Positions 44,115 to 52,647 of a DNA stretch of 64,000 nt are shown here, piece after piece. Every line of letters starts with the position of its first letter. The first letter of the stretch is position 1. A program made the position numbers and the translations under genes. Source of the stretch: Polaromonas sp. AET17H-212 (GTDB lineage Bacteria; Pseudomonadota; Gammaproteobacteria; Burkholderiales; Burkholderiaceae_C); assembly GCF_002379085.1 (NCBI RefSeq), contig NZ_NBZW01000001.1:62001-126000 (forward strand), given 5' to 3'. The notes beneath the pieces were generated by a model, which was not told where the DNA came from, did no database searches, and saw only the letters and a program-made list of their open reading frames with translations.

Positions 44115-45074
44115 ATGAACAGAAAAATCGTGATTCTGGGTACCGGCGGCACGATTGCCGGCACCGCCGCCAGTGCCTCGGACCATACGGGTTACACCGC
44201 CGCGCAGGTGGGCATTGCCCAACTGGTCGAGGCCGTGCCGGCGCTGGCCGAAGGCCCCTGCGATCTGGTGACCGAGCAGGTGGCGCAAATCGACAGCAAG
44301 GACATGAGTTTTGCCGTCTGGGCCCGGCTCGCCGCGCGGGTCAGCCACTTCCTGGCGCAGCCCGATGTGCAAGGCATCGTCGTGACACACGGCACCGACA
44401 CGCTGGAGGAAACCGCCTGGTTCCTGCACGCGTTGCTCCATCCCGGCAAGCCGGTGGTGCTGACCTGTGCGATGCGACCGGCCACGGCGCTGGCGCCGGA
44501 CGGCCCGCAGAACCTGCTGGACGCGGTGGCTGTCGCCGCGCATCCCGGCGCACGCGGTGTGCTGGCCGTGTGTGCGGGTGTCATTCACGGCGCGCTGGAC
44601 GTGCAGAAGGTGCATACCTACCGGCTCAACGCCTTCAGCTCCGGCGATGCCGGGCCGGTCGGTTATGTCGAGGAAGGGCGCTTGCGTATGCTGAGAAACT
44701 GGCCTGAAGCCCCCGCCCATCAAGCGCCAGCAGCTATCAAAAAAGTAGTAGCGCAGCAGGACGGCTGCAACTGGCCGCGTGTCGAGATCGTGATGAATTA
44801 CGCGGGTGCCCGCGCTGGTGTGGTGCAGGCGCTGGTGGCCGCGGGCGTGCAGGGCCTGGTGGTAGCGGCAACCGGCAATGGCACGCTGCACCAGGACCTC
44901 GAGGCGGCGCTGCTGGAGGCGCAGGCGGCCGGCGTGCGGGTGGTTCGCGCCACCCGTTGCCCGGAGGGCAGGGTGTTGCCCAGGCACGGCGACGTCATTG
45001 CGGATTCCCAGGGCCTGAGCCCCGTGAAAGCGCGGGTGGAGCTGATGCTTCAATTGATGGCCGGGCACGGTTGA
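44115..45074 (+). CDS. L-asparaginase family protein
   Basis: 319-residue asparaginase (asparagine to aspartate and ammonia). The first catalytic Thr is in ILGTGGTIAGTA (about residues 6-17), and the second in VVTHGTDTLEETAWFL (about 90-105). No signal peptide, so cytoplasmic. ATG 44115 gives the family N-terminus; an in-frame ATG at 44097 is possible. Codons near 44700-44751 (residues about 196-213, WPEAPAHQAPAAIKKVVAQQ) match the interspersed repeat in frame, giving an extra loop between the two domains. It faces lexA across SOS boxes. The stop is 4 bp before the next gene. Confidence 0.9.
   Translation: MNRKIVILGTGGTIAGTAASASDHTGYTAAQVGIAQLVEAVPALAEGPCDLVTEQVAQIDSKDMSFAVWARLAARVSHFLAQPDVQGIVVTHGTDTLEETAWFLHALLHPGKPVVLTCAMRPATALAPDGPQNLLDAVAVAAHPGARGVLAVCAGVIHGALDVQKVHTYRLNAFSSGDAGPVGYVEEGRLRMLRNWPEAPAHQAPAAIKKVVAQQDGCNWPRVEIVMNYAGARAGVVQALVAAGVQGLVVAATGNGTLHQDLEAALLEAQAAGVRVVRATRCPEGRVLPRHGDVIADSQGLSPVKARVELMLQLMAGHG
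44700..44751 (-). repeat. Interspersed repeat read in frame inside the asparaginase gene
   Basis: Minus-strand reading: CTACTTTTTTGATAGCTGCT, then GGCGCTTGATGGGCGGGGGC and TTCAGGCC. It is a close match to the family consensus at both ends, antisense to the gene, and leaves the asparaginase frame open. Confidence 0.75.
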
Positions 45075-45078
45075 CGCG

Positions 45079-45498
45079 ATGTTCGCAGCCCTGAAATCCC
45101 ATCTGTGGGCCTACCCGGCGCTGGAGATGGTGCATATCAGCGGCATCGCGTTGCTGCTCGGCAACCTGGTGCTGCTGGAATTGCGCGTGTTCGGCCTGGG
45201 TGCGGCCTTGCCCGTCAGGGAACTGGCGCGCCTGAGCCTGGGCCTTGCCCTCAGCGGCTTCGTCATCGCTGCGGCGTCCGGCCTGTTGATGTTTGCCTCC
45301 CAGCCGGCCGAGTTGCTGGCCAACCGGGCCTTTACCCTGAAGATGCTGCTGTTATTCACCGCGGCGTGTAATGCAGCCTGGTTCCACGGGCGCGGCTCGC
45401 TCGACAAACTCGATGTCTGGGCGCGCGTGCAGATGGGGGTGTCCACCCTGATCTGGCTGACCATACTGGCGTGCGGCCGCTGGATCGCCTACCTCTAA
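45079..45498 (+). CDS. Small four-helix membrane protein
   Basis: 139-residue integral membrane protein with four predicted helices (about residues 15-35, 50-70, 85-103 and 117-137) and little loop sequence. It resembles DUF2214/DUF6644-type proteins, of unknown function, that often accompany a small DUF6152 protein, as here (45526-46005). It starts 4 bp after the asparaginase stop. The assignment to a DUF is from memory of the pattern. Confidence 0.7.
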   Translation: MFAALKSHLWAYPALEMVHISGIALLLGNLVLLELRVFGLGAALPVRELARLSLGLALSGFVIAAASGLLMFASQPAELLANRAFTLKMLLLFTAACNAAWFHGRGSLDKLDVWARVQMGVSTLIWLTILACGRWIAYL

Positions 45499-45525
45499 GC
45501 AAACCATGCCTCAAGGAGTTGACAG

Positions 45526-46005
45526 ATGAAACGACGTGACGTGATCGGGGCCGTAGGTGCCGTCTCCAGTGTCGGCCTGATGCCTTTTGCGCAGGCGCAC
45601 CACGGCTGGAGCGGTTTTGACCAGGACCGGCCGATCTACCTCGAAGGCAGGGTGCTCAAGTCCCTCTGGAAAAACCCGCATGTCGAACTCGAAATTGAAT
45701 TGCCGGCCACGCTGAAACTGCCGGCCGACCTTGCCCAGCGCGCGTTGCCGGCGCAGAGCGCCCCGGTCGATGGCAAGGGGTTGCTGGCCAGGGCCGTCGT
45801 GCCCACGCGCCAGGACAGGCGCTGGGAGATCGAGCTGGCGCCCCTGACGCGGCTGCAGGCCTGGAAAGTCGCGGAGATCAAGCCCGGCACGCAGGTTTCG
45901 GTGCTGGGCTTCACCTTCGCCGGCGAGAATGGGGACGCGGTATTGCGCGCCGAATACCTGTTTGTCGACGGCAAGGCGTATGGCCTGAGGTCCAGTCCGG
46001 CCTGA
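45526..46005 (+). CDS. DUF6152-type exported protein
   Basis: 159-residue protein with a signal peptide (MKRRDVIGAVGAVSSVGLMP, ending FAQAHH, cleavage about residue 24). The mature part begins HHGWSGFDQDRPIYLEGRVL, the typical start of this family, and folds as a small beta domain. Its function is unknown; the HH after cleavage hints at metal binding. AAGGAG lies before the ATG 45526. It follows the four-helix membrane protein by 27 bp and ends just before a bidirectional terminator. Confidence 0.78.
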   Translation: MKRRDVIGAVGAVSSVGLMPFAQAHHGWSGFDQDRPIYLEGRVLKSLWKNPHVELEIELPATLKLPADLAQRALPAQSAPVDGKGLLARAVVPTRQDRRWEIELAPLTRLQAWKVAEIKPGTQVSVLGFTFAGENGDAVLRAEYLFVDGKAYGLRSSPA

Positions 46006-46037
46006 GTGACGGTGAGTGACGCCGTGCGACGTCCAGC

Positions 46038-46066
46038 AAAAAGACCGTCTGTCGACGGCCTTTTTT
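46038..46066. terminator. Bidirectional terminator between DUF6152 and adk genes
   Basis: AAAAAGACCGTC-TGTC-GACGGCCTTTTTT: 5-bp GC stem plus an A/T stem with one mismatch, with A and T runs on both sides. The two genes converge here. Confidence 0.8.
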
Positions 46067-46084
46067 ATCGTGCGGTGAGAGCGC

Positions 46085-46807
<723 letters not shown>

Positions 46808-46850
46808 TTATTTTGCTCTGGAGGATAGCATGCGTCCCCCTGCGCGCAGC

Positions 46851-47618
46851 TTACACAAACAGCCGTCGCACGCGCTCCAGGTCCTCGGGGGTGTCGACGC
46901 CGGGCCCGGGTGCCTGCGCGGTGACGTGGACGGCAATGCGGTGGCCGTGCCACAGTGCGCGCAGCTGCTCGAGCTGCTCGAGCCGCTCCAGCGGTGCTTG
47001 CGGCAAAACCGGAAATTGCCGCAGGAAGCCGACGCGGTAGCCATAGATGCCCACGTGGCGCAATGGGCGCGGCAGATCCTGCGCCGCCGGGCCGGCCTGC
47101 CACCAGGCCTGGCCGGAAAAATCCCGCGTGGCCGGGATAGCTGCGCGGCTGAAATACAGTGCCGTGTCGCGTGCATCCAGCACCACCTTGACGACGTTCG
47201 GGTTCAGCAATTCCTCGAGGCTGGCGATGGCATGGGCGGCCGTGCTCATGGCGCAGTCGCTGCGCTGGTCCAGCAGATGGGCCACGGCATCAATCAGCGC
47301 CGGGTCGATCAGTGGTTCGTCGCCCTGGACATTGACGACACATTCCCCGTCAGCGAGTCCCAGCAGGTCGCAGGCCTCGGCCAGCCGGTCGCTGCCGCTC
47401 GGGTGGTCGGGACGGGTCAGCACGGCGGTCACGCCAAAGGCGGTGCAGGCCGCCACGATCTGGTGGCTGTCGGCCGCCACCACCACGCGGTCCGCTCCAC
47501 TCTGGATGGCGCGCTGCGCCACCCGGACCACCATGGGCACGCCCGCGATGTCGGCCAGCGGTTTGTCGGGCAGGCGGGTGGACGCGAGGCGGGCCGGGAT
47601 CAGGACGGTAAAACTCAT
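46851..47618 (-). CDS. kdsB: 3-deoxy-manno-octulosonate cytidylyltransferase
   Basis: 255-residue enzyme that makes CMP-Kdo for lipopolysaccharide. Signature segments are [20 protein letters not shown] (residues 4-23), [20 protein letters not shown] (the metal-site Asp in GDEP) and [18 protein letters not shown] 47618 starts the normal N-terminus. It lies 10 bp after the Trm112 gene, in the envelope operon. Confidence 0.97.
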   Translation of the reverse strand: MSFTVLIPARLASTRLPDKPLADIAGVPMVVRVAQRAIQSGADRVVVAADSHQIVAACTAFGVTAVLTRPDHPSGSDRLAEACDLLGLADGECVVNVQGDEPLIDPALIDAVAHLLDQRSDCAMSTAAHAIASLEELLNPNVVKVVLDARDTALYFSRAAIPATRDFSGQAWWQAGPAAQDLPRPLRHVGIYGYRVGFLRQFPVLPQAPLERLEQLEQLRALWHGHRIAVHVTAQAPGPGVDTPEDLERVRRLFV

Positions 47619-47628
47619 GCGCGGCGGG

Positions 47629-47811
47629 TCACAGGCCGAGTTCCTCGTCTGTGAGGGTGCGCGCCTCGCTCTCGAGCATCACCGGCAGTCCGTCGCGAAT
47701 GGGGTAGGCCAGACGTGCGCTGCGCGAGATCAGCTCCTGTTTTTCACGGTCGTAGTCGAGCGGGCCCTTGGTCACGGGGCAGACCAGCAGTTCAAGCAGT
47801 TTGGTGTCCAT
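47629..47811 (-). CDS. Trm112 family protein
   Basis: 60-residue small protein: [20 protein letters not shown], then [20 protein letters not shown] and LTDEELGL. It belongs to the Trm112/YcaR family, which in eukaryotes activates methyltransferases; bacterial members are mostly uncharacterised. Only one Cys (CPVT) of the zinc pairs seen in some members remains, so metal binding is unlikely. The start overlaps the lpxK stop by 20 bp, indicating coupled translation. Confidence 0.88.
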   Translation of the reverse strand: MDTKLLELLVCPVTKGPLDYDREKQELISRSARLAYPIRDGLPVMLESEARTLTDEELGL

Positions 47812-48841
47812 GGGAGGATGGTAATGGAGAAAGCAGGGGGGCCAGCAAGGCATCGAGCGCTGTGAAAAAGGCCGGTTCGGGTGAAAACTCCAGCGGCACA
47901 GCCAACACATCTGCTTGCCGCGGAAACAGCTTGACCGCGTCTTTTTCAGTGCAAATCACGGTGTAGCCCTTGTCCTGCGGACGCGGATAGCTATCAAAAC
48001 TGTAGTGATCGGGCAATGCCCGGGTTTCGGCCAGCACCAGGCCGCGGTCGCGCAACATGGCAAAAAACGCCTCGGGTTTGGCGATGCCGGCCAGCGCCAG
48101 CAGCGACTGGCCGGCCAGGCTCTCGAGTGCCACGCGGCTGCCGTCGGCACGCAGCGCGTGGTCGGCCAGGCGCCGCGTCGAGCCAAAACCCGAAGAGCCC
48201 GTAAAGGCGGCGTGTTCGCCGTTGTGCAGCACCAGGTCAATGCCGCGCCCGCCGGCGCGCACGCCGCGTTGCAGGCGGTCCGGCCAGGGCTCGCGCAGGG
48301 GGCCGGCCGGCAGTAGCCAGCCGTTGCCGACGCCACGCTCGTCGAACACCGCAATCTCGACGTCACGCTGCAGCGCGTAATGCTGCAGGCCGTCGTCACA
48401 GACGATCAGCTGTGTCTGGCAATGGGCAGCGAGCAGCGCACGCGCGGCCTCGACGCGCCGGGATGCTACAAAAACAGGAGCACCCGTCACCCGCCGGATC
48501 AGGGCCGGCTCGTCGCCCGACGCGTCGACGGGGGTGCCCGGCAAGACCTCCAGGCAATGCGGGCTGCTACGCCCGTAGCCGCGCGAGACCACCCCGACCT
48601 GCAGGCCGCGGGCCTGCAGGTGCTGCACCAGGGCAATCACCGCCGGGGTCTTGCCGGCTCCGCCCGCCACCACGTTGCCCACCACCAGCACCGGCACGGG
48701 CAGGCGTTCAGATTTGAAGTAGCCGGCCCGGAAGGCCAGCCGGCGCAATTCGGCCAGCAGGCCGTACAGCCGGGACAGCGGCCAGAGCAGACAGGCAAGC
48801 ATGCCGCGCCGCAGCCAGGCCTGCTGCAGCCGGGTCGCCAC
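47792..48841 (-). CDS. lpxK: Tetraacyldisaccharide 4'-kinase
   Basis: 349-residue inner-membrane-associated kinase that phosphorylates the lipid A precursor. N-terminal amphipathic/membrane segment, then [20 protein letters not shown] (Walker A, about residues 48-67), [12 protein letters not shown], and [31 protein letters not shown] is the usual C-terminal segment. The stretch before it, [18 protein letters not shown], matches the interspersed repeat family in frame (47951-48008). ATG 48841 is 3 bp after the exbD stop. Confidence 0.95.
   Translation of the reverse strand: MATRLQQAWLRRGMLACLLWPLSRLYGLLAELRRLAFRAGYFKSERLPVPVLVVGNVVAGGAGKTPAVIALVQHLQARGLQVGVVSRGYGRSSPHCLEVLPGTPVDASGDEPALIRRVTGAPVFVASRRVEAARALLAAHCQTQLIVCDDGLQHYALQRDVEIAVFDERGVGNGWLLPAGPLREPWPDRLQRGVRAGGRGIDLVLHNGEHAAFTGSSGFGSTRRLADHALRADGSRVALESLAGQSLLALAGIAKPEAFFAMLRDRGLVLAETRALPDHYSFDSYPRPQDKGYTVICTEKDAVKLFPRQADVLAVPLEFSPEPAFFTALDALLAPLLSPLPSSHGHQTA
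47951..48008 (-). repeat. Probable interspersed repeat read in frame inside lpxK
   Basis: Minus-strand reading: CTACAGTTTTGATAGCTATC, then CGCGTCCGCAGGACAAGGGC and TACACC. It fits the family layout (CTACnnTTTTGATAGCT, GCG, ACAAGGGCTACA), here in the sense direction of lpxK, just before the conserved TEKDAVK segment. Confidence 0.55.
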
Positions 48842-48843
48842 GT

Positions 48844-49272
48844 TTAACGGGCGCCGGCCTGCGCCGCGCTCTGGGTGGCAAAAGTGATTTGCGTCATGCC
48901 GCTGCGCCGGGCCGCTTCCATCACGGTGATGACCGACTGGTGCGTGGCGCTGGCATCGGCGCTGATGATGATCACGCTGTCCTTGCCGGCCTTGGCCGCC
49001 GCGACGATGGCCGCAGCCAGGGCCTCAATGCTGCGGCCGGGGACCGGCACCTTGCTGACCATGTAGCGGCCATCGCTGCTGACGGCGACGATCACTTCCT
49101 TGGGGTAGTCGCGCTGCTGGTCGGCGTCGGCCACCGGCAGCTTGATCTGCAGTTCGGTGAACTTGCTGTAGGTGGTCGACAACATGAGGAAGATCAGCAC
49201 CACCAGCAACACGTCGATGAACGGAATCAGGTTGATCTCGGGTTCATCACGCGATGAGCGTCGGAAATTCAT
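48844..49272 (-). CDS. exbD: ExbD/TolR family biopolymer transport protein
   Basis: 142-residue inner-membrane protein: one N-terminal helix ([20 protein letters not shown], about residues 14-33) carrying the essential Asp in FIDVLL, followed by a periplasmic domain. With the ExbB/TolQ-type protein upstream it would form a proton channel that powers TonB-dependent uptake or lipid transport. It lies 34 bp after exbB. In Burkholderiales this pair commonly precedes lpxK. Confidence 0.93.
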   Translation of the reverse strand: MNFRRSSRDEPEINLIPFIDVLLVVLIFLMLSTTYSKFTELQIKLPVADADQQRDYPKEVIVAVSSDGRYMVSKVPVPGRSIEALAAAIVAAAKAGKDSVIIISADASATHQSVITVMEAARRSGMTQITFATQSAAQAGAR

Positions 49273-49306
49273 GCTGCGCCTCCGCCGCGCCAGGCGTGGG
49301 AATTCA

Positions 49307-49945
49307 TCATTTGCGCAGGGTGTTCAGGTGGCGCACAAACCGCTCGGAGGCAATTTCCATGGTGAGCAGGTAACCATCGACACGGGCGCGGAAATAACGC
49401 CAGAAGATCAGCGATGGAATCGCCACGATGAGGCCGAAGGCGGTGTTGTACAGCGCAATCGAGATGCCCTGTGCCAGTTGCGCGGGGTTGCCCCCAGCGG
49501 CATTGGCCACGCCGCCGCCGCCGGCCTGCGAGCCAAAAATCTCGATCATGCCGATCACCGTGCCGAGCAGGCCCAGCAGCGGTGCGGCCGAGGCAATGGT
49601 GGCCAGCGCCGCCAGGTAACGCTCCAGCGTGTGGGCGGCGCGCCGGCCCGCACCCTCGAGCGTGGAGCGCAGATCGTCCTCGCTGATGCGCGGGTTGGTG
49701 TTGAGCGCACGAAAACCGCTGGCCAGCACCTGCCCGAGCAGGGAGTTCTGTTCGAGGTGCGAAACCACGTCGGGGGCGGGCACCGTGCTGCGTGAGACAG
49801 TGATGGCCTCGTCCAGCAGCCGGGGCGGGGCGATTTTTCCGGTTTTGAGGCTGACAAACCGTTCGATGACCAGGGCCAGGGCCAGGATGGAGCAGGCAAC
49901 CAGGGGCCAGATGGGCCAGCCTGCGGCTTGTATGATCGAAAACAA
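49307..49945 (-). CDS. exbB: MotA/TolQ/ExbB family proton channel protein
   Basis: 212-residue membrane protein with three helices (about residues 9-30, 115-140 and 160-182) and a large cytoplasmic loop. AAPLLGLLGTVIGMIEIFGS and NTAFGLIVAIPSLIFWRYFR are the family signatures. The start is TTG 49945 (MFSIIQAAG) with GGGAG 8 bp upstream, preferred over a TTG at 49963. It is the first gene of the envelope operon. Confidence 0.92.
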   Translation of the reverse strand: MFSIIQAAGWPIWPLVACSILALALVIERFVSLKTGKIAPPRLLDEAITVSRSTVPAPDVVSHLEQNSLLGQVLASGFRALNTNPRISEDDLRSTLEGAGRRAAHTLERYLAALATIASAAPLLGLLGTVIGMIEIFGSQAGGGGVANAAGGNPAQLAQGISIALYNTAFGLIVAIPSLIFWRYFRARVDGYLLTMEIASERFVRHLNTLRK

Positions 49946-50285
49946 GTAAACGTCTCCCGGCAAATAGTTGCTGTGGATTATGGCCCAGCCGGGGGGCGCG
50001 CCCCGGATGCGGCGTTGTCAATTCGCTGCCTTTGCGCGTTGGAGGGTTGTAGGACCTAACCCACAGATCTTGTGGATAACTTTGTTAGCAAGTAGCCGGC
50101 GGGAGGCCGCCAAGCCGCGCCAAATGGGCCCTGTGACAGAACGATGAAAAAATAAGCGGAATATTGTTCCTATAAATCAATGAGTTACATGAATTTATCT
50201 AGGCTTCCCCGGCAAACCAGAGGTTTGATCCCGCTGTCATGCGGCTCTGTGGAGTATTACCCCCGAGTTACTGAGGGGTTTGCCC
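49946..50285. other. Gene-free region with DnaA-box-like 9-mers
   Basis: 340 bp between exbB (minus) and xseA (plus). TGTGGATAA at 50071-50079 is a perfect DnaA box (TTATCCACA on the minus strand), within the inverted repeat CCACA-GATCT-TGTGG. TGTGGATTA at 49972-49980 differs at one position. CCCC-GAGTTACTGA-GGGG near 50261-50278 could form a hairpin near the xseA start. No dnaA or dnaN is nearby, so this is not oriC. Confidence 0.55.
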
Positions 50286-51581
50286 ATGTTTGAGTCTGCG
50301 GGGACGCCAGCGAGCGCTTCGCCGGGGGTGCGGGTCTGGCCCGTCGGCTCCTTGCTGCGCGCGATTGCCGACAGCCTGGAGGCACGTTTCAACCCGGTGG
50401 CTGTGCAGGGGGAGGTCAGCGGGTTTTCGCGGGCCGCCAGTGGGCACTGTTACTTTTCCCTGAAGGACGAGCAGGGCCAGATCCGCTGCGCCATGTTCCG
50501 GCGGGCCGCCGGCCTGCTGGATTTTTCGCCCCGCGACGGCCAGCTGGTCGAAGTGCGTGGCCGGCTCGGCGTTTACGAGCCGCGCGGCGAGCTGCAGATG
50601 GTGGTCGAGTCCATGCGGCAAGCCGGGCAGGGCAACCTGTTCGAGCAATTCCTGTTGCTCAAGGCCAGGCTGGAGGCCGAGGGCCTGTTCGAGCCCGGCC
50701 GCAAGCGGCCCTTGCCGCTGCTGCCGCGCGCCATCGGCGTGGTGACCTCACTCGGCGCAGCCGCCCTGCATGACGTGGTGACGGCCTTGCAGCGCCGCGC
50801 GCCGCACATTCCGGTGGTGATTTACCCGGCCAGCGTGCAGGGCGCCCAGGCGCCCGAGGAGTTGCGCCAGGCCCTGCGCAAGGCCAGCGAGCGCGCGGAG
50901 GTGGACGTGCTGCTGCTGGTGCGCGGCGGCGGGGCCATGGAAGACCTGTGGGCCTTCAACGACGAGCAACTGGCGCGCCTGATCGTCGCTTCGCCGGTGC
51001 CCGTGGTGTGCGGCGTCGGCCACGAGACCGATTTCACAATTGCCGATTTTTGCGCTGACCTGCGCGCGCCCACCCCTACTGCGGCGGCCGAAATGTGCGC
51101 CCAGCCGCAAAGTGTCTGGCTCGGCGCGCTGGACCTGATGCAGGGGCGCATGCAGGATGGCGTGGAGCGGCAGTTGCAGGCCCAGAACCAGCGGCTCGAC
51201 TGGGCCGCGTCCCGCGTGAGCCGGCCGTCCCATCTGGTGACCCGCCAGCAGGCCCGGTTGGCCAGCCAGACACAGCGCCTGCGGCATGCGCTGCAGTCGG
51301 GTGTGCAGCGGGAAAGCAGCCGCCTCCAGGGGCTGGCGCTGGCGTTTCCGCAGGCCATGGTGGGCGCGCTGGTGCAGCAGCAACGGCGGCTGGAGCGGGC
51401 GCAGTTCAGGCTGGCGCCGCTCGACCCCAAGCTCGTGCTGCAACGCGGGTATGCCTGGCTGGCCGACCTGCAGGGGCAGGCGGTTACCAGCGCCCGGGCC
51501 ACCCATCCGGGCCAGGCGCTGCGCGCTACCCTTGCCGACGGCGAGGTCGATTTGACCGTTTCTGCACCGCGGCTGATTTAG
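50286..51581 (+). CDS. xseA: Exodeoxyribonuclease VII large subunit
   Basis: 431-residue nuclease subunit. N-terminal OB fold ([40 protein letters not shown]), then the catalytic domain with [40 protein letters not shown] and [20 protein letters not shown], and a coiled-coil C-terminal part that binds XseB. GAGGGG precedes ATG 50286. xseB is not adjacent. It degrades single-stranded DNA in mismatch repair and recombination. Confidence 0.97.
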   Translation: MFESAGTPASASPGVRVWPVGSLLRAIADSLEARFNPVAVQGEVSGFSRAASGHCYFSLKDEQGQIRCAMFRRAAGLLDFSPRDGQLVEVRGRLGVYEPRGELQMVVESMRQAGQGNLFEQFLLLKARLEAEGLFEPGRKRPLPLLPRAIGVVTSLGAAALHDVVTALQRRAPHIPVVIYPASVQGAQAPEELRQALRKASERAEVDVLLLVRGGGAMEDLWAFNDEQLARLIVASPVPVVCGVGHETDFTIADFCADLRAPTPTAAAEMCAQPQSVWLGALDLMQGRMQDGVERQLQAQNQRLDWAASRVSRPSHLVTRQQARLASQTQRLRHALQSGVQRESSRLQGLALAFPQAMVGALVQQQRRLERAQFRLAPLDPKLVLQRGYAWLADLQGQAVTSARATHPGQALRATLADGEVDLTVSAPRLI

Positions 51582-51639
51582 TTTTTACAATGGCCGTCGA
51601 CACCGGTTTTATCAACAACACCTCACGAGGAAAAAAAAC

Positions 51640-52221
51640 ATGGAACACAAACTCCCCCCACTTCCGTACGCCATCGACGCGCTGGCCCCCCACTACAGCC
51701 AGGAGACGTTTGAGTACCACCATGGCAAGCACCACAACGCCTATGTGGTCAACCTCAACAACCTGCAAAAAGGCACCGAATTCGAGGCCATGACGCTCGA
51801 AGAGATCATCAAGAAATCCAGCGGTGGCGTGTACAACAACGCGGCCCAGATCTGGAACCACACCTTTTTCTGGGACTGCATGAAGCCGGCCGGTGGCGGC
51901 GAGCCAAGCGGCGCGCTGGCTGCGGCCATCAACGCCAAGTTCGGTTCCTACGCGGCTTTCAAGGAAGCGTTCGTGAAGTCGGCCGTCGGCAACTTCGGTT
52001 CGGGCTGGACCTGGCTGGTGAAAAAAGCCGACGGCTCGGTTGACATCGTCAACACCGGCCCGGCCGGCACCCCGCTGACCACCGCCGACAAGGCGCTGCT
52101 GACGGTGGACGTGTGGGAACACGCTTATTACATCGACTACCGCAACCAGCGCCCCAAGTTTGTCGAAACCTTCCTCGACAAGCTGGTGAACTGGGATTTT
52201 GCAGCGAAGAACTTCGCCTGA
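51640..52221 (+). CDS. sodB: Superoxide dismutase (Fe/Mn family)
   Basis: 193-residue superoxide dismutase. Metal ligands are His in [11 protein letters not shown] (about residues 27-37), His in NHTFFWDCM (about 75), and Asp and His in [12 protein letters not shown] (about 155-165). The Gln in GNFGSGW region and the overall sequence are closest to iron-type enzymes (SodB). No signal peptide, so cytoplasmic. GAGGA lies before ATG 51640. Followed by an intrinsic terminator. Confidence 0.96.
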   Translation: MEHKLPPLPYAIDALAPHYSQETFEYHHGKHHNAYVVNLNNLQKGTEFEAMTLEEIIKKSSGGVYNNAAQIWNHTFFWDCMKPAGGGEPSGALAAAINAKFGSYAAFKEAFVKSAVGNFGSGWTWLVKKADGSVDIVNTGPAGTPLTTADKALLTVDVWEHAYYIDYRNQRPKFVETFLDKLVNWDFAAKNFA

Positions 52222-52647
52222 CATCCATTGGGCTGTTCCCTGTGTTCCTCCGGGAAAGGGGTCCGCGTAGAACAAGCCAGTTTTAAACCCGCCTGGGTCG
52301 CTTGAGGCACAGGCTGGAAACAAAAAGGGCTCGAAGATTTGATCTTCGAGCCCTTTTTGCTTTATGGCCGTCAACGGGTCCTGCGCTCGCGCAGGCTGGC
52401 GTCATGCCTTCGCGGGTCATCTCCATTGGGTGCGCCGCAGACTTTTTTTGACCTGGCGGCGCCGATTTTTTCGGCCGTATGGAAAAAAAAGTTGCTGTAA
52501 CCACCTGCAATTTCGCATTGTGATATTGCATTGCATAAAATGCAGCGTGGGTCAGATTCCTCTAAGGAACCTCAGACAACATTCGACCGTGACCTCCGGG
52601 CTGTGCCGCAGCCGGTGGCGTTCCGTAACAATTTCTGGAGATAAGCG
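52222..52647. other. Intergenic region of about 425 bp
   Basis: Contains the sodB terminator hairpin (52322-52358) and, nearer the next gene, TGCATT-GCATAA-AATGCA at 52527-52544, an inverted repeat with 6-bp arms that may be an operator for the isocitrate dehydrogenase gene. No gene is supported. Confidence 0.5.
52322..52358 (+). terminator. Strong intrinsic terminator downstream of sodB
   Basis: AAAAGGGCTCGAAGAT / ATCTTCGAGCCCTTTT, a perfect 16-bp stem with a 3-nt loop, followed by T residues. It is about 100 bp after the sodB stop. Confidence 0.88.

Noticed and set aside
49964-50285. Chromosome origin
   Set aside because: DnaA boxes are present, but there are only two and no dnaA, dnaN, rpmH or AT-rich unwinding region.
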